Assembly: GCA_009667805.1 (NCBI GenBank)
Contig: CM019066.1
Location: 333,380,077-333,444,076 of the forward strand
Source: Leptobrachium leishanense
Lineage: Eukaryota; Chordata; Amphibia; Anura; Megophryidae
DNA: 64,000 nt
Reading direction: 5' to 3'
Shown here piece by piece: positions 32,513 through 44,974 of this stretch. Made by a program: the position numbers and the translations under genes. The first letter of the stretch is position 1. Each line of letters starts with the position of its first letter. The notes under the pieces were generated by a model, which worked only from the letters and a program-made list of their open reading frames with translations, did no database searches and was not told the origin of the DNA.

Positions 32513-33737
32513 CAACTTGGCTGCTATGGACACGCTCAGCGCGTCCAGCCAAGTGGTTCTCCTGTGCTACGGACGCGCTGAGCGCGTCCGAGCACAGGAG
32601 GCAGCAATCCGCCGGATTCCGGCGGATTGCTGCGCCCCCCCGGTGCGGGTTTTGAGCCCGTTTTCAGCCTGTCAATCCGGGACCCCGGCGGGGACATTAG
32701 ATGTCATCGCGGCGACGCGATGACATCTAATGCAGGCGCCCCCCCGCATGTGCGGAGGAGGCGCCTGAAAGGGAGGGGGGAGGTCCTTCAGACCTCTCTT
32801 CCTCCCAATCGCCGGGGAGTAGGGAGTTAATACAGGCACCGCTTGGAAGGGCACAGCTTGCCCTTCCAAACGGTGGCTGTCATTAACCCCTGGGGAGCCG
32901 GATCACGAATCGGCGCTGAAAAGCGCCGGTTCGTGATCCTTTCCCGGAGCTGGCCGACATCTTGGATGTCGGCCAAGCCTCTGGGAACTCCTCCTGAGGA
33001 CTGGCGTCATCGTGCTATGCACGATGACGCCAGTCCTGGAGTTAACGCCTAGCTGCCACCAACGGTGGAGATAGGGGGTTCCAATGAACCCCCTATCTCC
33101 CGATCCGTGGCAGCTAGGGGTTAATGTTTGGTACTGTTGGATCGGCCAGAGCATGGCCGTTCCAACGATACCAAACACCACTGTGAAAAAGTTTTTTAAA
33201 AAAATTAAAAATAAAAATAAAAAAATATTTAAAAAAAATTCTAAAAAAAAAACAAACAAGGTTTTTTTTTTTTTTTGGTTTGTTAATGCAGCAATATTTT
33301 TCCCATTTCAATTATAATGTGAACAATGATGCTGCACTAACGATTTTTGTATGCGGTGCGTTTGTTAAAAATCGTGTAATTTTCCCCAAAAATAATGTAA
33401 CGAGACCCCATCTCTAATTTTTTTAACAAGCGCACCCCATACAAAATATAACCGCAATTGCTCGCATCTTAAAATGTGAAAAAAAACACTTTACACGTTG
33501 TAAATTATTGAAAATTCATATTTTATTGCATTTTTTTTAATAATATACCGACAGGACATGACGTATACATATAATAATGACATATTATGAATCTGCCGAG
33601 TCTGACGGAAAGAACGATATATAATATGTCTGGGTCATATACTAAAATAAGCCTTCAAAACACGTTTAAACATGATGAGCAAAACAGGTAAAAATGACCT
33701 CAGCACAGAGGCGTGAAACGCCTCAGAAGCGAAAGGG
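32513..33737 (-). mobile_element. piggyBac-like TTAA element with tandem hairpins, copy 2
   Basis: A 1,225-bp copy, inverted relative to 7,331-8,553 and of almost identical length. It is flanked by TTAA at 32,509-32,512 and 33,738-33,741. Ends are CAACTTGGCTGCTATGG and CCTCAGAAGCGAAAGGG. Hairpins include GGACGCGCTGAGCGCGTCC at 32,571-32,589, AATCCGCC...GGCGGATT near 32,609, one pairing GATGTCATCGCG with CGCGATGACATC near 32,700, one at about 32,901-32,940, GCCGACATCTTGGATGTCGGC near 32,953, and one pairing GACTGGCGTCATCGTG with CACGATGACGCCAGTC at 33,000-33,036. No coding capacity. Confidence 0.75.
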
Positions 33738-33741
33738 TTAA

Positions 33742-33864
33742 ATGAACTACAGCTATTGTTGTAACCCTATGGGGGTTATCCACTAAGTGCCTCTGTTGCA
33801 AGAAAAGTCTTTTTGGTTTTTTGCAATGATGGCACTGAGAGGATAATCCCCTAGCATTTGTGAG
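33742..33864. other. Short unassigned stretch
   Basis: Nothing recognised. Confidence 0.4.
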
Positions 33865-34353
33865 CCCACAGCAATGAAACTCAGTTTTGCTGAGTATGTA
33901 TGAACTCCACAGCAATAAAACTCACAGTAATGCGCAGTGTGTATGAGCTCCACAGCAATGAAACTCACAGCAATGCGCAGTGAGTATGAACTCCACAGCA
34001 ATAAAACTCACAGTAATGCAGTGTGTATGAGCTCCACAGCAATGAAACTCACAGTAATGCGCAGTGTGTATGAGCTCCACAGCAATGAAACTCACAGTAA
34101 TGCGCAGTGTGTATGAACTCCACAGCAATAAAACTCACAGTAATGCGCAGTGTGTATGAGCTCCACAGCAATGACACTCACAGTAATGCGCAGTGTGTAT
34201 GAGCTCCACAGCAATGAAACTCACAGTAATGAGCAGTGTGTATGAGCTTCACAGCAATGAAACTCACAGTAATGAGCAGTGTGTATGAGCTTCACAGCAA
34301 TGAAACTCACAGTAATGAGCAGTGTGTATGAGCTCCACAGCAATAAAACTCAC
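33865..34353. repeat. 43-bp tandem array
   Basis: About eleven units of 43 bp containing CACAGCAATGAAACTCACAG and TAATGCGCAGTGTGTATGAG. Units differ by single substitutions (for example GCGCAG versus GAGCAG) and one is shortened. The array is continuous without spacers. Confidence 0.9.
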
Positions 34354-34711
34354 TACTGCCTTACAGTGCCAGCTCCTCTGATTACGCCGCTTGCCTGACA
34401 ATCCTCAGCTCTGGCAGATATGTGTAAACATGCTGTTCAAAGTTTCAGCGACTGCAGAGAGAGGGGGAGCAGCCCTCCCTTGTCACTTACTGGGGGATGG
34501 GGTTATCAATCCCTATATACACTCCTGACAATCGGAAGCGTTCAAGAGCAACATGAGCTGCCGAACACTTCCGATTCTCTGCCTGCCACTGCAGGAGGAG
34601 GGAGGTGCATCATGCTCTCTCCTGTTAGTTCTGGCTGGTAGTGATGTGCCGGTACTGAGTGGTGAGGTGCTGGTACTGCGTACCCCCGAGTACCCCCTGA
34701 AAAAAAGCCCT
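34354..34711. other. Unassigned DNA
   Basis: Nothing recognised. Small open frames have no domain. Confidence 0.4.
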
Positions 34712-35554
34712 GGGGTTTATTCAGAGATAGCCGATCTGGACCCTGAAATGTTAACGAACAGGGAATGTCCCTGTACGGTGACATTTTGGGGCCATGCTAG
34801 TCAGAGAGCAGGCAGTTCACCAAATTTGGGCGAACTGCCAGCAAGTACGGTGCCTGTTCTAAGGTAGTGAAACTTCCCATAGAGAAGCAATGGTTAGTCT
34901 ATTCACCGAGCAGCAGAGAAAAGTTGCTGAAGTGCCCTGCTGTTCGGTGTTTTCATTCTGCAGGTTTATTCAGGAGAATCCCATAGGCTTCAATGTTAAA
35001 AATATTCCCGCTTTAATTCAATATCTAATAAACCGTTTGTTATTTTAATCTGCAGTAAAAAGTCTCTTTGTTTATAGATTTTTGAGGATCTTTTAGGCAT
35101 TTTTTCAGGATTTTTTTCAGCAAAAGTTTTTTTTCTTTTTTTTTAATAGCGGATTTTCTTTTTTCTGGAACAGATCTTTTTATTATCATTCATAGGACCT
35201 TATATGTAAATTCCCGACATTTTTGTTGAGTAGTTTTTATGCAAACAGCGTTTCAATTTTGACACTTTCAATCGTATTGTTTTTGTTTTTTTTACCCGTC
35301 CAGCGGCTTGTTGGCTGCGTTTGGCTGCCGTCCAGCAGGTTTGCTAATGTATGTTTGGCGGGCTTGAGGCAGATCTTCGCGGGTTGGTGGCGGCGGGCGA
35401 CTAGTCTGTGGCAGGTTTGCGGCAGGTTTGTTGCTGCGGCCGGTGGGTTTGCGGCAGGTGGGCAGTGGCATTCGGCATCCAATTCCCTGCACATCGGGGA
35501 CCCTGCGGTGAATGCTGAATATCAGCGACATTTCAGTGCTCTCTGGATAACCCC
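34712..35554 (+). mobile_element. Family A MITE-like element
   Basis: An 843-bp copy with ends GGGGTTTATTCAGAGA and TCTCTGGATAACCCC. It shares the TTCAATGTTAAAAATATTCC segment with the hAT element at 13,830 (inverted) and the T-rich middle with 1-228. The right half has GGCGGG and TTTGCGGCAGG words. Non-coding. Confidence 0.7.
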
Positions 35555-35985
35555 CTATATAATTACACAGATTGAGCACTTATCCAAAATTCTGAAATTT
35601 GGAAGACTCCGAAAACTGGAAATTTCTGAGCAATTCGCATTTTAGTATTTCCAGATTAAGGTCCCTCTGGTGATTTTGCTCTGGAACCCATCTCCCAAAT
35701 GCTGCAACAGCCCACAGCACACATTGAGAGCCTCTGGGCAGCCCCAACGTTTGACATGCTGCTCTGAGTCAAGCTGACTCTGAGTATCATGTCCATGGAG
35801 TAACCCCACACTGCGTTTCCAGCTTGTGAACATGCTAGGAGCTGCAACAGGAGGGGATCATGGGTATCCCACTGCAATCTCCTTCCTATAAAACATTAAC
35901 TTTCGGAAACGCAGACAAATCCGTAATCGGAAATGCTCAGGGTCCCAAGCATTCTGCATAAGGGGTGCTCAACCTATATACACAC
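35555..35985. repeat. Family E dispersed repeat
   Basis: Related to 43,900-44,248 plus 49,771-49,800. Shared words are CATGTCC(A/G)TGGAG, TTCCT(A/G)T(A/G)AAACATT and AATGCTCAGGGTCCC, then GCTCAACCT(A/G)TAT. A short related fragment (GAATGCTCGGGACCC) lies near 40,497. Words of this type are abundant in Xenopus repeats as I recall them, which supports a frog source. Non-coding. Confidence 0.55.
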
Positions 35986-36045
35986 AATGATCAGTCACAA
36001 CGTTAAAACCACTGGTGAATTCAAAAACATTTTAAAATGAATTTA

Positions 36046-36600
36046 CCATAGATACTCGAGTATAGCGCGATCCGAATATAAAGCGATGGATAGAGATTTG
36101 TTATGGAAATGAGAGAATACTCAAGACTCAAATATAACGCGAGGAACAAAATTTTACCGTACTGATAACAATTAAAATTCTTCCAGGTTCTCTTAACACA
36201 GTCAGGCTCCCCCTCAGGCCAGGGTGTTCTGCTCTAGAATGATTGCAGTTGTTACTAAGTATAAAGCCGCCGGCCATCCGTCTTCTTTACTAGCGATTAG
36301 ATGACCGGCGGAGGCGAGCGAGGTGAATGATTGGCTTAAACTGAGTGTGCCCTCTGGCCGTGATGGATCCCACCTCTCCCGAATCCAGGAGTTCCTGAAG
36401 TGTTTGCGGGCATCAGGGAGCCCGCATTCACTTCAGCGAGACTAACGGAACTTCCGAGAGACTTGAGATCCAGAGCAAGGCAAGTTTTTTATTTTTTTTT
36501 GTTTACACGCAATGCAGATGTCTCAAATATAACGCGACCCCTCCAATTTTAAGGTAACATTTTGTCACCAAAATCTAGTGGTATACTCGAGTATCTACAG
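36046..36600. mobile_element. Tc1/mariner-like MITE
   Basis: A 555-bp element with ends CCATAGATACTCGAGTATA and TATACTCGAGTATCTACAG, inverted repeats, flanked by TA on both sides (36,044-36,045 and 36,601-36,602). TCAAATATAACGCGA recurs in the interior. TA duplication and termini suggest Tc1/mariner. Non-coding. Confidence 0.7.
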
Positions 36601-36602
36601 TA

Positions 36603-37440
36603 TTTATCTTTACGTGTTGGACAAATGTGTATTGGAATTATTTGACAATTTATTGTGTGAGCACCAGAATCGCAAACAAATACAAATCTGAAAAGCCTTT
36701 CAATCCAGGAGAAGCTAGACGGATGCCACGCAGGGACTGGTCTCTTGTTACTGAATCAGTGAGAGAGTGGTTAAGGCCATACATATTTAAATATGTGTGA
36801 GTGGAATATGCTATGATTTATAACGTCTGGCTGCTGTTGTGGTGGCTGGTAATTAACCACATTACATCTCCCATATAAATATCAGATCTTCCTTCCTCCG
36901 CCTCAGCATTAAGCCGTATAGATTCTCAGCTCATCTCAAACTGCTGCCAAATTCCATCCGAACCAGGAAGTGCCATATATATTCCTAAACTGTGTAACAA
37001 CTTTCAGTTCCTCTTGTAGAATTCTTAATGACGGTCTTTTACATCAACAAAATAAAAATGTCTCTGGCGCAGTGAAAATGTCCTAATCTCCCATATAAAT
37101 TTGATTAGGGAGCTGAAAACAGAGATGTATATATTAAAGTACACATAAAAATCCGTATTGTTGCATTAACAGTGTGGCCTTTGGCTTCCTTTTGATTCCG
37201 GAATAAGAAACGTAGAAATGATATGTCATTATTTCGATTCAGTGATAGCAGAAATTATATTATACTTTGATAAGCTTTATTTTAGTAAGCAAACCAAAAA
37301 TCTCCTTTTATATAGACTGTGTAGGATTTTGAGCACATATGGTAAAAAAGTTTGTTCTTTTGTAAGAGTTGACCTGCTAGCATTGCGCCTCTTGTGTTGC
37401 TTTATAACCTTAATTTTTCTGTCCTAGTGGTATTTGATTC
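36603..37440. other. Unassigned non-coding DNA
   Basis: AT-rich, no recognised repeat terminus or exon. Confidence 0.4.
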
Positions 37441-38280
37441 ATTATATTATTATAGTTATTCTTTATTTATGAAGCGCCAGCATATTCTGCAGCGCTGTAC
37501 AATGGGCACAATATAGACAGGGTTACAATACATTGAACAACACTTGACAAGCCAGTACAGGAGGAAACGGAGGCACTATTCCCATGGGAATTTACAATCT
37601 AGACGGGTTGGGGGGTGGAAACAGGAGGAGAGGACTGGGAGGTGAGACTGATGGACTGCAAGGTGAGAGTGATGGACTGCAAGGTGAGACTGATGGACTG
37701 CAAGGTGAGAGTGATGGACTGTAAGGCGAAAGTGGACTGGCGAGAGTGAAGGACTGGTTGCGTCAGTGAGTTGAGTGGTAGGCTTCCCTAAATAGAAATG
37801 TCTTAAGGGAGCGTTTGAAGGAAGGCAAACTAGGGGTAAGTCTGACAGTATGAGGGAGAGCGTTCCAGAGGATGGGGGCAGCATGTGAGAAATCCTGCAA
37901 TCTATCATGGGAAGAGGTGATGCAGGGAGAAGCTAGACGCAGGTTACTGTTTGATCTTAGGAAGCGGGCAGGAGTGTATTTAGTGATTAGCGAGGACAGG
38001 TAGTGAGGAGCTGAGTTAGAGAGAGCTTTGTAGCTCAGGATGAGAATTTTGAATTTAATTCTGCAGTGGATCGAGAGCCAGTGAAGGGAGCGGCAGAGAC
38101 AGAGCGGCGGGTGAGGTGGATGAGCCTGGCGGAGGCGTTCAGAATGGATTGTAGGGGGCGAGGCGGGAGAGAGGGAGACCAACAAGAAGATTATTACAAT
38201 AGTCAAGTCGGGAGATTACAAGGGCATGGATGAGTTGCTTTGTAGTGTCAGCGGTAAGAAATGGCCGAATTCTGGGGTTT
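37441..38280 (-). mobile_element. L2/CR1-type LINE, 3' fragment
   Basis: On the minus strand, 37,763-38,206 encodes the end of ORF2 of an L2/CR1-type LINE: LHWLSIHCRIKFKILILSYK, SSHDRLQDFSHAAP, ILWNALPHTVR and LPSFKRSLKTFLF. Downstream is a 3' UTR with CAGCGCTGCAGAATATGC and a terminal AATAAAGAATAACTATA. The 5' part with the RT core is missing. A 21-bp tandem repeat (GATGGACTGCAAGGTGAGA) lies in the 3' UTR at 37,640-37,730. Confidence 0.8.
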
Positions 38281-39010
38281 CTTGGGTCCACCATATAGTT
38301 TTAAAGTGCTACACTTAGTACTAAGCTGTCAAAATACTTAGAATAGGAGATTTATTTTTGGTTTTGTAAACACTTCAAATGACTCAACATTCTTGGCATG
38401 GCCCACACCCGGTTCCTCAAGATAACCATAGGAAGAGACATGGCCAATCTGGTGAAGCAGCAGCGTGATCCTGGCAGACACTTTCCTGTTGCAACTTTCC
38501 AGAACAGGTTTGGGAATAGCCTGGAAGTCAATCCCAAATATCAGATTCCACTATTCCTGCTTAATAAACCCTCTGAAACTGTATTCACCTATCCCTTTTG
38601 TGTGCTGTATCTCTGCATATTGGGCTCATATCTGCGAACTGGTACCAACCCGGTATCAATCCCTGACACATAAAAGATTAATTGCATGAAAGTATTGAAA
38701 CACAGAAAAATCAGTTTAATGGATATTAATTCATACCGGTAAACAAGAATAGTTAAAAAAAATGTGCACTCAAAGAATAAGGGCCGTGTTCTGTTCCTCA
38801 CGCTAAAATGGGGATGCTAACGGGGAGAACCTGTGCCGCAAGTTTCCCCGTAGCATGCCTATTTTAGCATGAAATTCCGGGTCAGGCCCCACTTCAGCAC
38901 CTTGCGCCGAAACCATGCGCTGCTCTCAGGGATATTCATGGTGGCGCTTCCATGCCGGTGCGAGTATCACCACCTGGAGTCCATAGCAGCAAAGGAGATT
39001 CTCATGAAAA
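38281..39010. other. Unassigned DNA with an inverted repeat
   Basis: Near 38,801-38,870, GCTAAAATGGGGATGCTAAC and its near complement TAGCATGCCTATTTTAGC form a hairpin. Otherwise no gene or repeat boundary recognised. Confidence 0.4.
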
Positions 39011-40240
39011 TCCAAGTATTGTTATTTGAAAAGTCATAATTTAAGTTTTAACGCAGACGTCTGCAGTCAGAGTCTTAAACGTCAAGATCTACATCTGTGG
39101 AGGAATGAGTGTTGTCCGCCTGCGGGTGTGCTCCTATCTGCGTACCCCCACCGCGCTTACCGCTGGCCCGACTACCGAGTGTCACGGCACTCGGCGTCTC
39201 GTGCGGCCTGGAGTGACCCTGGGGAAGGGTTAGCGGGCTGTGGAGGGGACCCCTGCGTGGAACCAGCCCGACCACTGAGCCACACGGCACTCAGCGTCCC
39301 GAGCAGCTGGCTCACTGACCTTGCTGATGTATGAGACGTCTGCGGAACGGCCGTACGGATACGGGGATCGGATCTCCCCCGGGTGAATATTCGGATCTTA
39401 TGGTGATCTCCGTCGAGTAACTATTCGGATCTTATGGTGATCTCCGTCTTTTAATTATTCGGATCTACTCACATGCCGCTCGATATACCGAAGTGCGGTA
39501 GACGGGCCGCGCCTTCGGATCGGATGTAAGAATCGAAGCGGGGCCGAATATTCTGATGGTCGATGTCCGAACATTGCACCGCTGTCCTGATGCGAGATGC
39601 AGGCACAGGGGGGTTCGGTTCGGATCTTGAGCTGCCGTACTCTGAAGACCGCGCTGGATCTCAGAAATACGGCCGAAAATAAAGGACACCAGGCGGAGCT
39701 GAATGCACTAGATGATCTGTTTATTTTTTACACATCACATATATTTATAAACATGACCAGAAAGTCAGAACAATGGGAATCCCTGCCCGCCCACACAAGT
39801 CCCATTGGCCCTCGCTGGCAGGAGGCACCCGGGACCCGATTCGCATTGGCGGTTACGAATCGGGGAGTTGCCGATTCGGAACCGGATGGTCCGAATCGAC
39901 CATTTTGCGATTCGACCGGATGGTCCGAATCGGCCATTTTCCGATCCGATCGACTCGACCGGATCCACGAGGCACTGGGAAAATGGCGGCGAGCAAGGCA
40001 CACAAAGGGATTCACATACATTTCGCAATACACACGGGACACTTTATTTACACCACACACAAAACCACATCTAAATGAAAATAACTTGCGGAACTCCGCT
40101 GGTGCAACGGCACCTGAAAGTCTATGGACAAACCACGTCATAAAGGACGGTCCCTGGCTGAGGGTGCTGGGCCATTCCGTGACGACATCAATCTACCTTC
40201 TCAGGTCTTCCCTACTTATTCGTAAGCATCACTAGACTTC
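39011..40240. repeat. CpG-rich unassigned repeat-like region
   Basis: Markedly CpG-rich in contrast with both flanks. It contains short tandem duplications: ATTCGGATCTTATGGTGATC twice at 39,390-39,450, and CCGGATGGTCCGAATCG followed by CCATTTT twice at 39,882-39,945. Long open frames occur on both strands at once (for example 39,597-40,235 plus and 39,728-40,141 minus), which points to composition rather than coding. No domain recognised. Possibly a young CpG-rich mobile element. Confidence 0.35.
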
Positions 40241-43200
40241 TTCAAAACCTGCTCTGCTTCATTTTTCTACATTGTTATGCACTGTTTTTGACCTGTTTAT
40301 TAAGGAAGCTGTACAAAGGAAAGGAGTTTATAAAGCAGATTATGAATAAATAGATGAATTTCCCCTTTAATAGTTGAAACCGGGTTGAATTATTCTATGT
40401 GAAATGTACTGCCTGGAAAGATGGCTTTGTGAGCCATTGACATTTCTTCCACAATAAAGACATGTAAGCCCATGCAGGGTGATCGTCCACTTTCTGGAAT
40501 GCTCGGGACCCAGAACATTCAGGATCTCAGAGTTTTCTATATATTTTAATCCAATCAGTATTCCATTGACAGAGGGTAGTGGAGCGGTGGGCGCAGGAGG
40601 GGGAACTGCTAGGCACACACTGCTCAGCGCCAGCGAGACAGACTTGTGCAGCGCCAGTGAGGGACATACTGAACATACCGCCATACTTTCTTGTACCTGA
40701 TTTTTCCTGTTAAATAAATACTGCAAATATTGTGCTAGAAATGGCTGCATTTGCATATATCCTGACCCGAAATGCAGTTACCAGCATTTAACAGTGTAAA
40801 GGATGGACAATTATCTTTTAGCAATGTACGATGTGCAAGCAAAGTGGCTAATGCACATCAACTGCACCCGATGCCGAGGTAATCTTGGAGTTAGGGAATG
40901 TGATCATCAGGTGGTTTAATTGGTGTCGCATCGTTTTGCAGAATATTTCGCTGGCAGGGTGATAGGTCTGAATGCAGTTATTACTCCTGCTCTGTGGTTA
41001 GTACAGGTCATCATTAATTCCCCATTATCCTGCGCTTTACAGATCTGCATCTCCTATAACAAAAAAAGAAAAAAAATTGAACAAATATAAACCAACCCAT
41101 TTCCTCAGCACTTAATACAACCTTTTTCATTTTATAACAAAAGACAGATAATTAGCATACCAGCAGCAGTAAGCAGGCTTCCCAAATTTGTGCCAATTAT
41201 GTATTCTGTTAACCGTGACTCCAGTCAAAAGGTAATTGGCTTGCAGTAACATGACATTTCAAATCATCTCTTGAAATTACATCAAAAGGCTGGCCTGTTT
41301 TGTTTTGATTGGGGAACAATCAATTTGATAAGTGGTAATGCAGCTCATTGTTTCATATTAATTAGACTAATTGCCGCACGTTAGCCTGTGAATCAGACGG
41401 AGCGTGAAAAAAGACAAAGGCTGCGGCCTTCTGCCTTCTCCGGTTGTTGCCGGATACACTTCCCTGAGCATTCAGATAGAGAAAAAGAAACATGTTAAAG
41501 TTCTGCCGTGCACGGACTCCGTATCTCGTCTTCATTTACTGAGATCATCTCTAAAATCCCTTCTCTACCGCGAGAGACGGCGTTATGACAAACTCCAGCG
41601 AAACAGATAACAGGTGATTATTTTGTGAGTAGTGATTACTGAATATTGCTGGTCTACACATACAAGTGGTCTAATCCATGCAATTTTAAACTCATGACTA
41701 CCTAGGTAGAGTATACTTTGTCTTGCCGGTGTTCCGATATTGAGTATACTTGATTTGGCCTCATTCTGGAGCAATACAAAGGACTTTTGTGTTTTGCAAA
41801 CAAAATTTTTTGCAGATGAGCTCCTGCCACAAACGTTTTAGGTCTTCGGGCATGACGACCTAGGTGCTAAAACCATTTGAACAGCTGAGATTCTGTCTAA
41901 AACACAGAACCTCAGCTGCAGTAGCGTTTTTTGGCCAGAAGATGGTGATGTCTGCCTGTCAAAAAGGGATACTACAGTAAAAAAATAGATTAAAAATATT
42001 TTCAATTATTTTTTACTGCATACTTAATGAATAGTGATTAAAAAAAAACTACTATTGATAAATCTTGTTTTATCATTTATGTGTCCACACTACCATGTAA
42101 CTGTAATTTTGATTTCACATTTTTCTTGTTAATTCAACAGTCTTTTTTCTATTAGTTTCTTTGTTTATATTCCCTTATATCACATGAGCAGACGAATAGT
42201 TCTGGCAGGTTGTAGTCTACAAGCCCTGCATGCTGGAGACCCATGTAGCACTTTTCCCCCAGACAGCCCTCCCCTGGTATTCAATGTATCCTTAGGAGCA
42301 CAACAACTGATGAAAACAATGTTTTGTTTTATACTTTTTTGTCTTTTGTCTTCTTTTTCCCTAAGGAAGAAAAGTTACTAATTTTACAGGCAGTGCGTGA
42401 ATGGAGAGCCACATAAACCCATATTTGTTTGCCTTCTAAGAAGAAAAATGCATTAATTGTATCCAAACGCTTGGGTAAATAAAATGCTTAACATTTCGGG
42501 TTTATTCATTAACTGGAATTTTTTTGTCAGATCAACAATTAAAGGTTTAGTGGATATATTACATTGTGCTTTGTCCCCCCGCCCCCCAAAAATGCTCCTC
42601 CTAGAATGACGATTTGTCTGCTTCACTGAGGCACAGCCGTAGAGAAACGGGTTGTGACAGGCAAGCTTGACGAGTGACGCACTGTAGGGCTTTCTTGGAG
42701 ACTGAGTTCTGCACTTATATTTGATTATAGAAACAATTGATAGCTACTGAATACCCACGATTGTAAAACAAATATAGACAAAACCTAACTTATTGTTCGC
42801 TTATCAGACACATATGAGTTTGCCAATTTGTACTTAATATAAAAATTTTCCTTGTTTTTTTTAGAGATGAAAAAGTTTCTGTAACCTCCTTGTGTGAATA
42901 CTGTGCACAGAAAAACTAAGTTGAGGCTTCGTTACCTCCTCATCCAATGGATCCCCATTGGGTCAGGTCATAAGTAGACGTTGCCTTTTGTCCATTTTGC
43001 TCTTGCAAATGTATACAACAATTGATTATATTCATTGAGCGGTGTATGCTAACCTATAGAGGTGGATGTTGTCAGTGACCTAATACAAAAAGTATCTAAA
43101 TTCTAATGACGATTAAGCTGTGAGTTCCATGCGAGAAAAAAGTCACTGGTAAGACTAGTCCACAACATTATAAATATAGGACCCTGCACTCGTCAGTAAG

Positions 43201-43899
43201 TGTGGGTTGAGACACGCAACATCCAAAATATTCATGGTCAAAAGCCGAACATGAAATAAGTTTAATGCGGCTGAAACAAAAGCAATAAGGTACCGAAAAA
43301 AAACTGTGTGTCTCCAACATATTTGTAAACTCACTAACAAATTCAAAATGTTGTAAAACATACAACTATGCATTAATGCCAACTCTACAGTGCCAAACAT
43401 AGTTTGTGAGACCAGTCACATCACCAGGTAAATGCAGACTTTAGCAAATATCAGCACCGGTCCTATTACTACTTTGCGAAAACTGAGGAGCGCCCATGCA
43501 ATGCCAATCGACGGATCAACAAGGGCAGGAAATGTGCGCCCACAATCCATTGTGACATATTTAGAGCAAGAAAACTATATGTGAGCAAAACTGACACAAC
43601 TATTCCAAACAACCTATAGACGCTGCACATGTCACTTTTCCACTTACATATATGAAGTCACAAAATAAAATGTTTGTAACAACATTCAAGTGTATTTAAC
43701 GTAAGGCATAAATGATAAAGATTTTCCAACCAGGATTTTCTGTATTCAGTCATCCTACCTCTCGTGGGTTGCTGTAGTGCTTGAAGCGGCCACCGCAGCC
43801 AGCTTGTTTTTCTGGTAGTTATGCACAGTGATTCACTTTTCATCCTACTTGGGGATGCATTGCGACTTTCAGTTTTGACCACACACTGGGGACAACTAC
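40241..43899. other. Long non-repetitive AT-leaning region
   Basis: No gene recognised. A short family E-like fragment lies near 40,485-40,530. The part 41,160-41,400 has homeodomain-type TTAATTAG and ATCAAT words and low apparent decay, so it may be a conserved regulatory element (inference). The rest shows nothing definite. Confidence 0.35.
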
Positions 43900-44248
43900 C
43901 ATCCTGCCCATATACACACCGATATTTTCTGAGCATCTGGATATTAGTGATTCCGGACCAGGGGTGCTCCGTACGGTTGCTGCTGCTTCGGACCCAGGCT
44001 CCTGAGCGCTGCAGCAGACTGCAGCACATGCTGAGAACTTCTGTGAAGCCTAAGCGTGAAACCTGCTGCCTCGAGTCTCGCGGACTATGTGCATCATGTC
44101 CGTGGAGAAACCCCGCCTAGAAGACTCCCAGTTTGTGTACATGAAGGTGCTGGATATTGCAGCTCCACTTCCTTCCTGTGAAACATTGGATTCTCATGGA
44201 TTCTGGAATTTGGAAGAATCCAGAATGCTCAGGGTCCCGAGTATTACG
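43900..44248. repeat. Family E repeat, left part, split by a Gmr1-like element
   Basis: Matches 35,640-35,975 in the same orientation up to AATGCTCAGGGTCCCGAG, then the target bases TTACG; the match resumes at 49,771 (TATTAGGGACGCTCAACCTG). The insertion therefore lies inside this repeat. Confidence 0.65.
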
Positions 44249-44974
44249 TGTCATGGAGCTGATGTAACGCTCCATGCTTCAAACCCCAAGAGACTGTTAT
44301 GTTCATTTATATCGTGTGATTTTAGATATATTTTACATCGTTTGGTTTTAGTTTAATTTAGTTTTGTGTAAAATGGCATAGCTTTGGTTTTAAAAATACT
44401 TATATTCCTGTAGGTAAATGTGTTTTTGTATATACAGTAAACAAGCTTTACTGCTGTGTAATTTATGCACCAGGGCTTTTCCCATTATCTAGCTGCATGT
44501 TTAATTCAAGGGATCTCTGATAGTGTGTGTTTAATCTGATGTGTTAGAACAATGGATATACAAATGTTGTGTGAGTTGAAGGCTAGAGAATGCAAAGAAT
44601 GTTTATTGTAAATAACTGACATAATGTAATTAGTATGGGTATGCAAATTATGACTGTTGGACTTCAGCGTAAATGGTGGCGTTTTGTTCATTAAAAAGTC
44701 AGAGAACTCTCAGAGCTCAGAGAGAGAGGATCCTGTTTTAAAGCATACAGCCGCGCCTGGTGTCTTTATTACAAACTACGCTACACTCCACACTCACCCT
44801 CAGAAGGCAGAGAGCGGCCTTCTGGAGATTCCTAACGGCTCCAGGGCAGAGGAACAGAAGCAGGCAGGTCAAGTCGCTCGAGGCGCTGAGGACAGCGCTC
44901 CCAGTAGCCAGGCTGACCGCAACGAAGGGGTGTCTGGAGAGCCAGGACAGACGGAAGGGAATGGTTCCTTCACA
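44249..44974 (+). repeat. Gmr1-like 5' LTR
   Basis: Starts TGTCATGGAGCTG and ends GGTTCCTTCACA. The next bases TTGGTGGCAAGCGGTGAGG are the probable primer-binding site, since they start with TGG after one base. The 3' part of the LTR (from 44,657) is an open frame continuous with Gag. Confidence 0.9.

Noticed and set aside
33865..34353. Regular repeat array resembling a CRISPR
   Set aside because: The 43-bp units are directly contiguous with no unique spacers and drift gradually; this is a minisatellite in a vertebrate genome.
38380..38664. LTR-like tail with an AATAAA signal and a TCCCTGACACA end
   Set aside because: No TG start, no matching second copy and no target duplication could be found, so it was left unassigned.
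39597..40235. 212-codon open frame in the CpG-rich block
   Set aside because: Equally long frames overlap on the opposite strand and in other forward frames, so it is explained by composition; no domain or splice context supports it.
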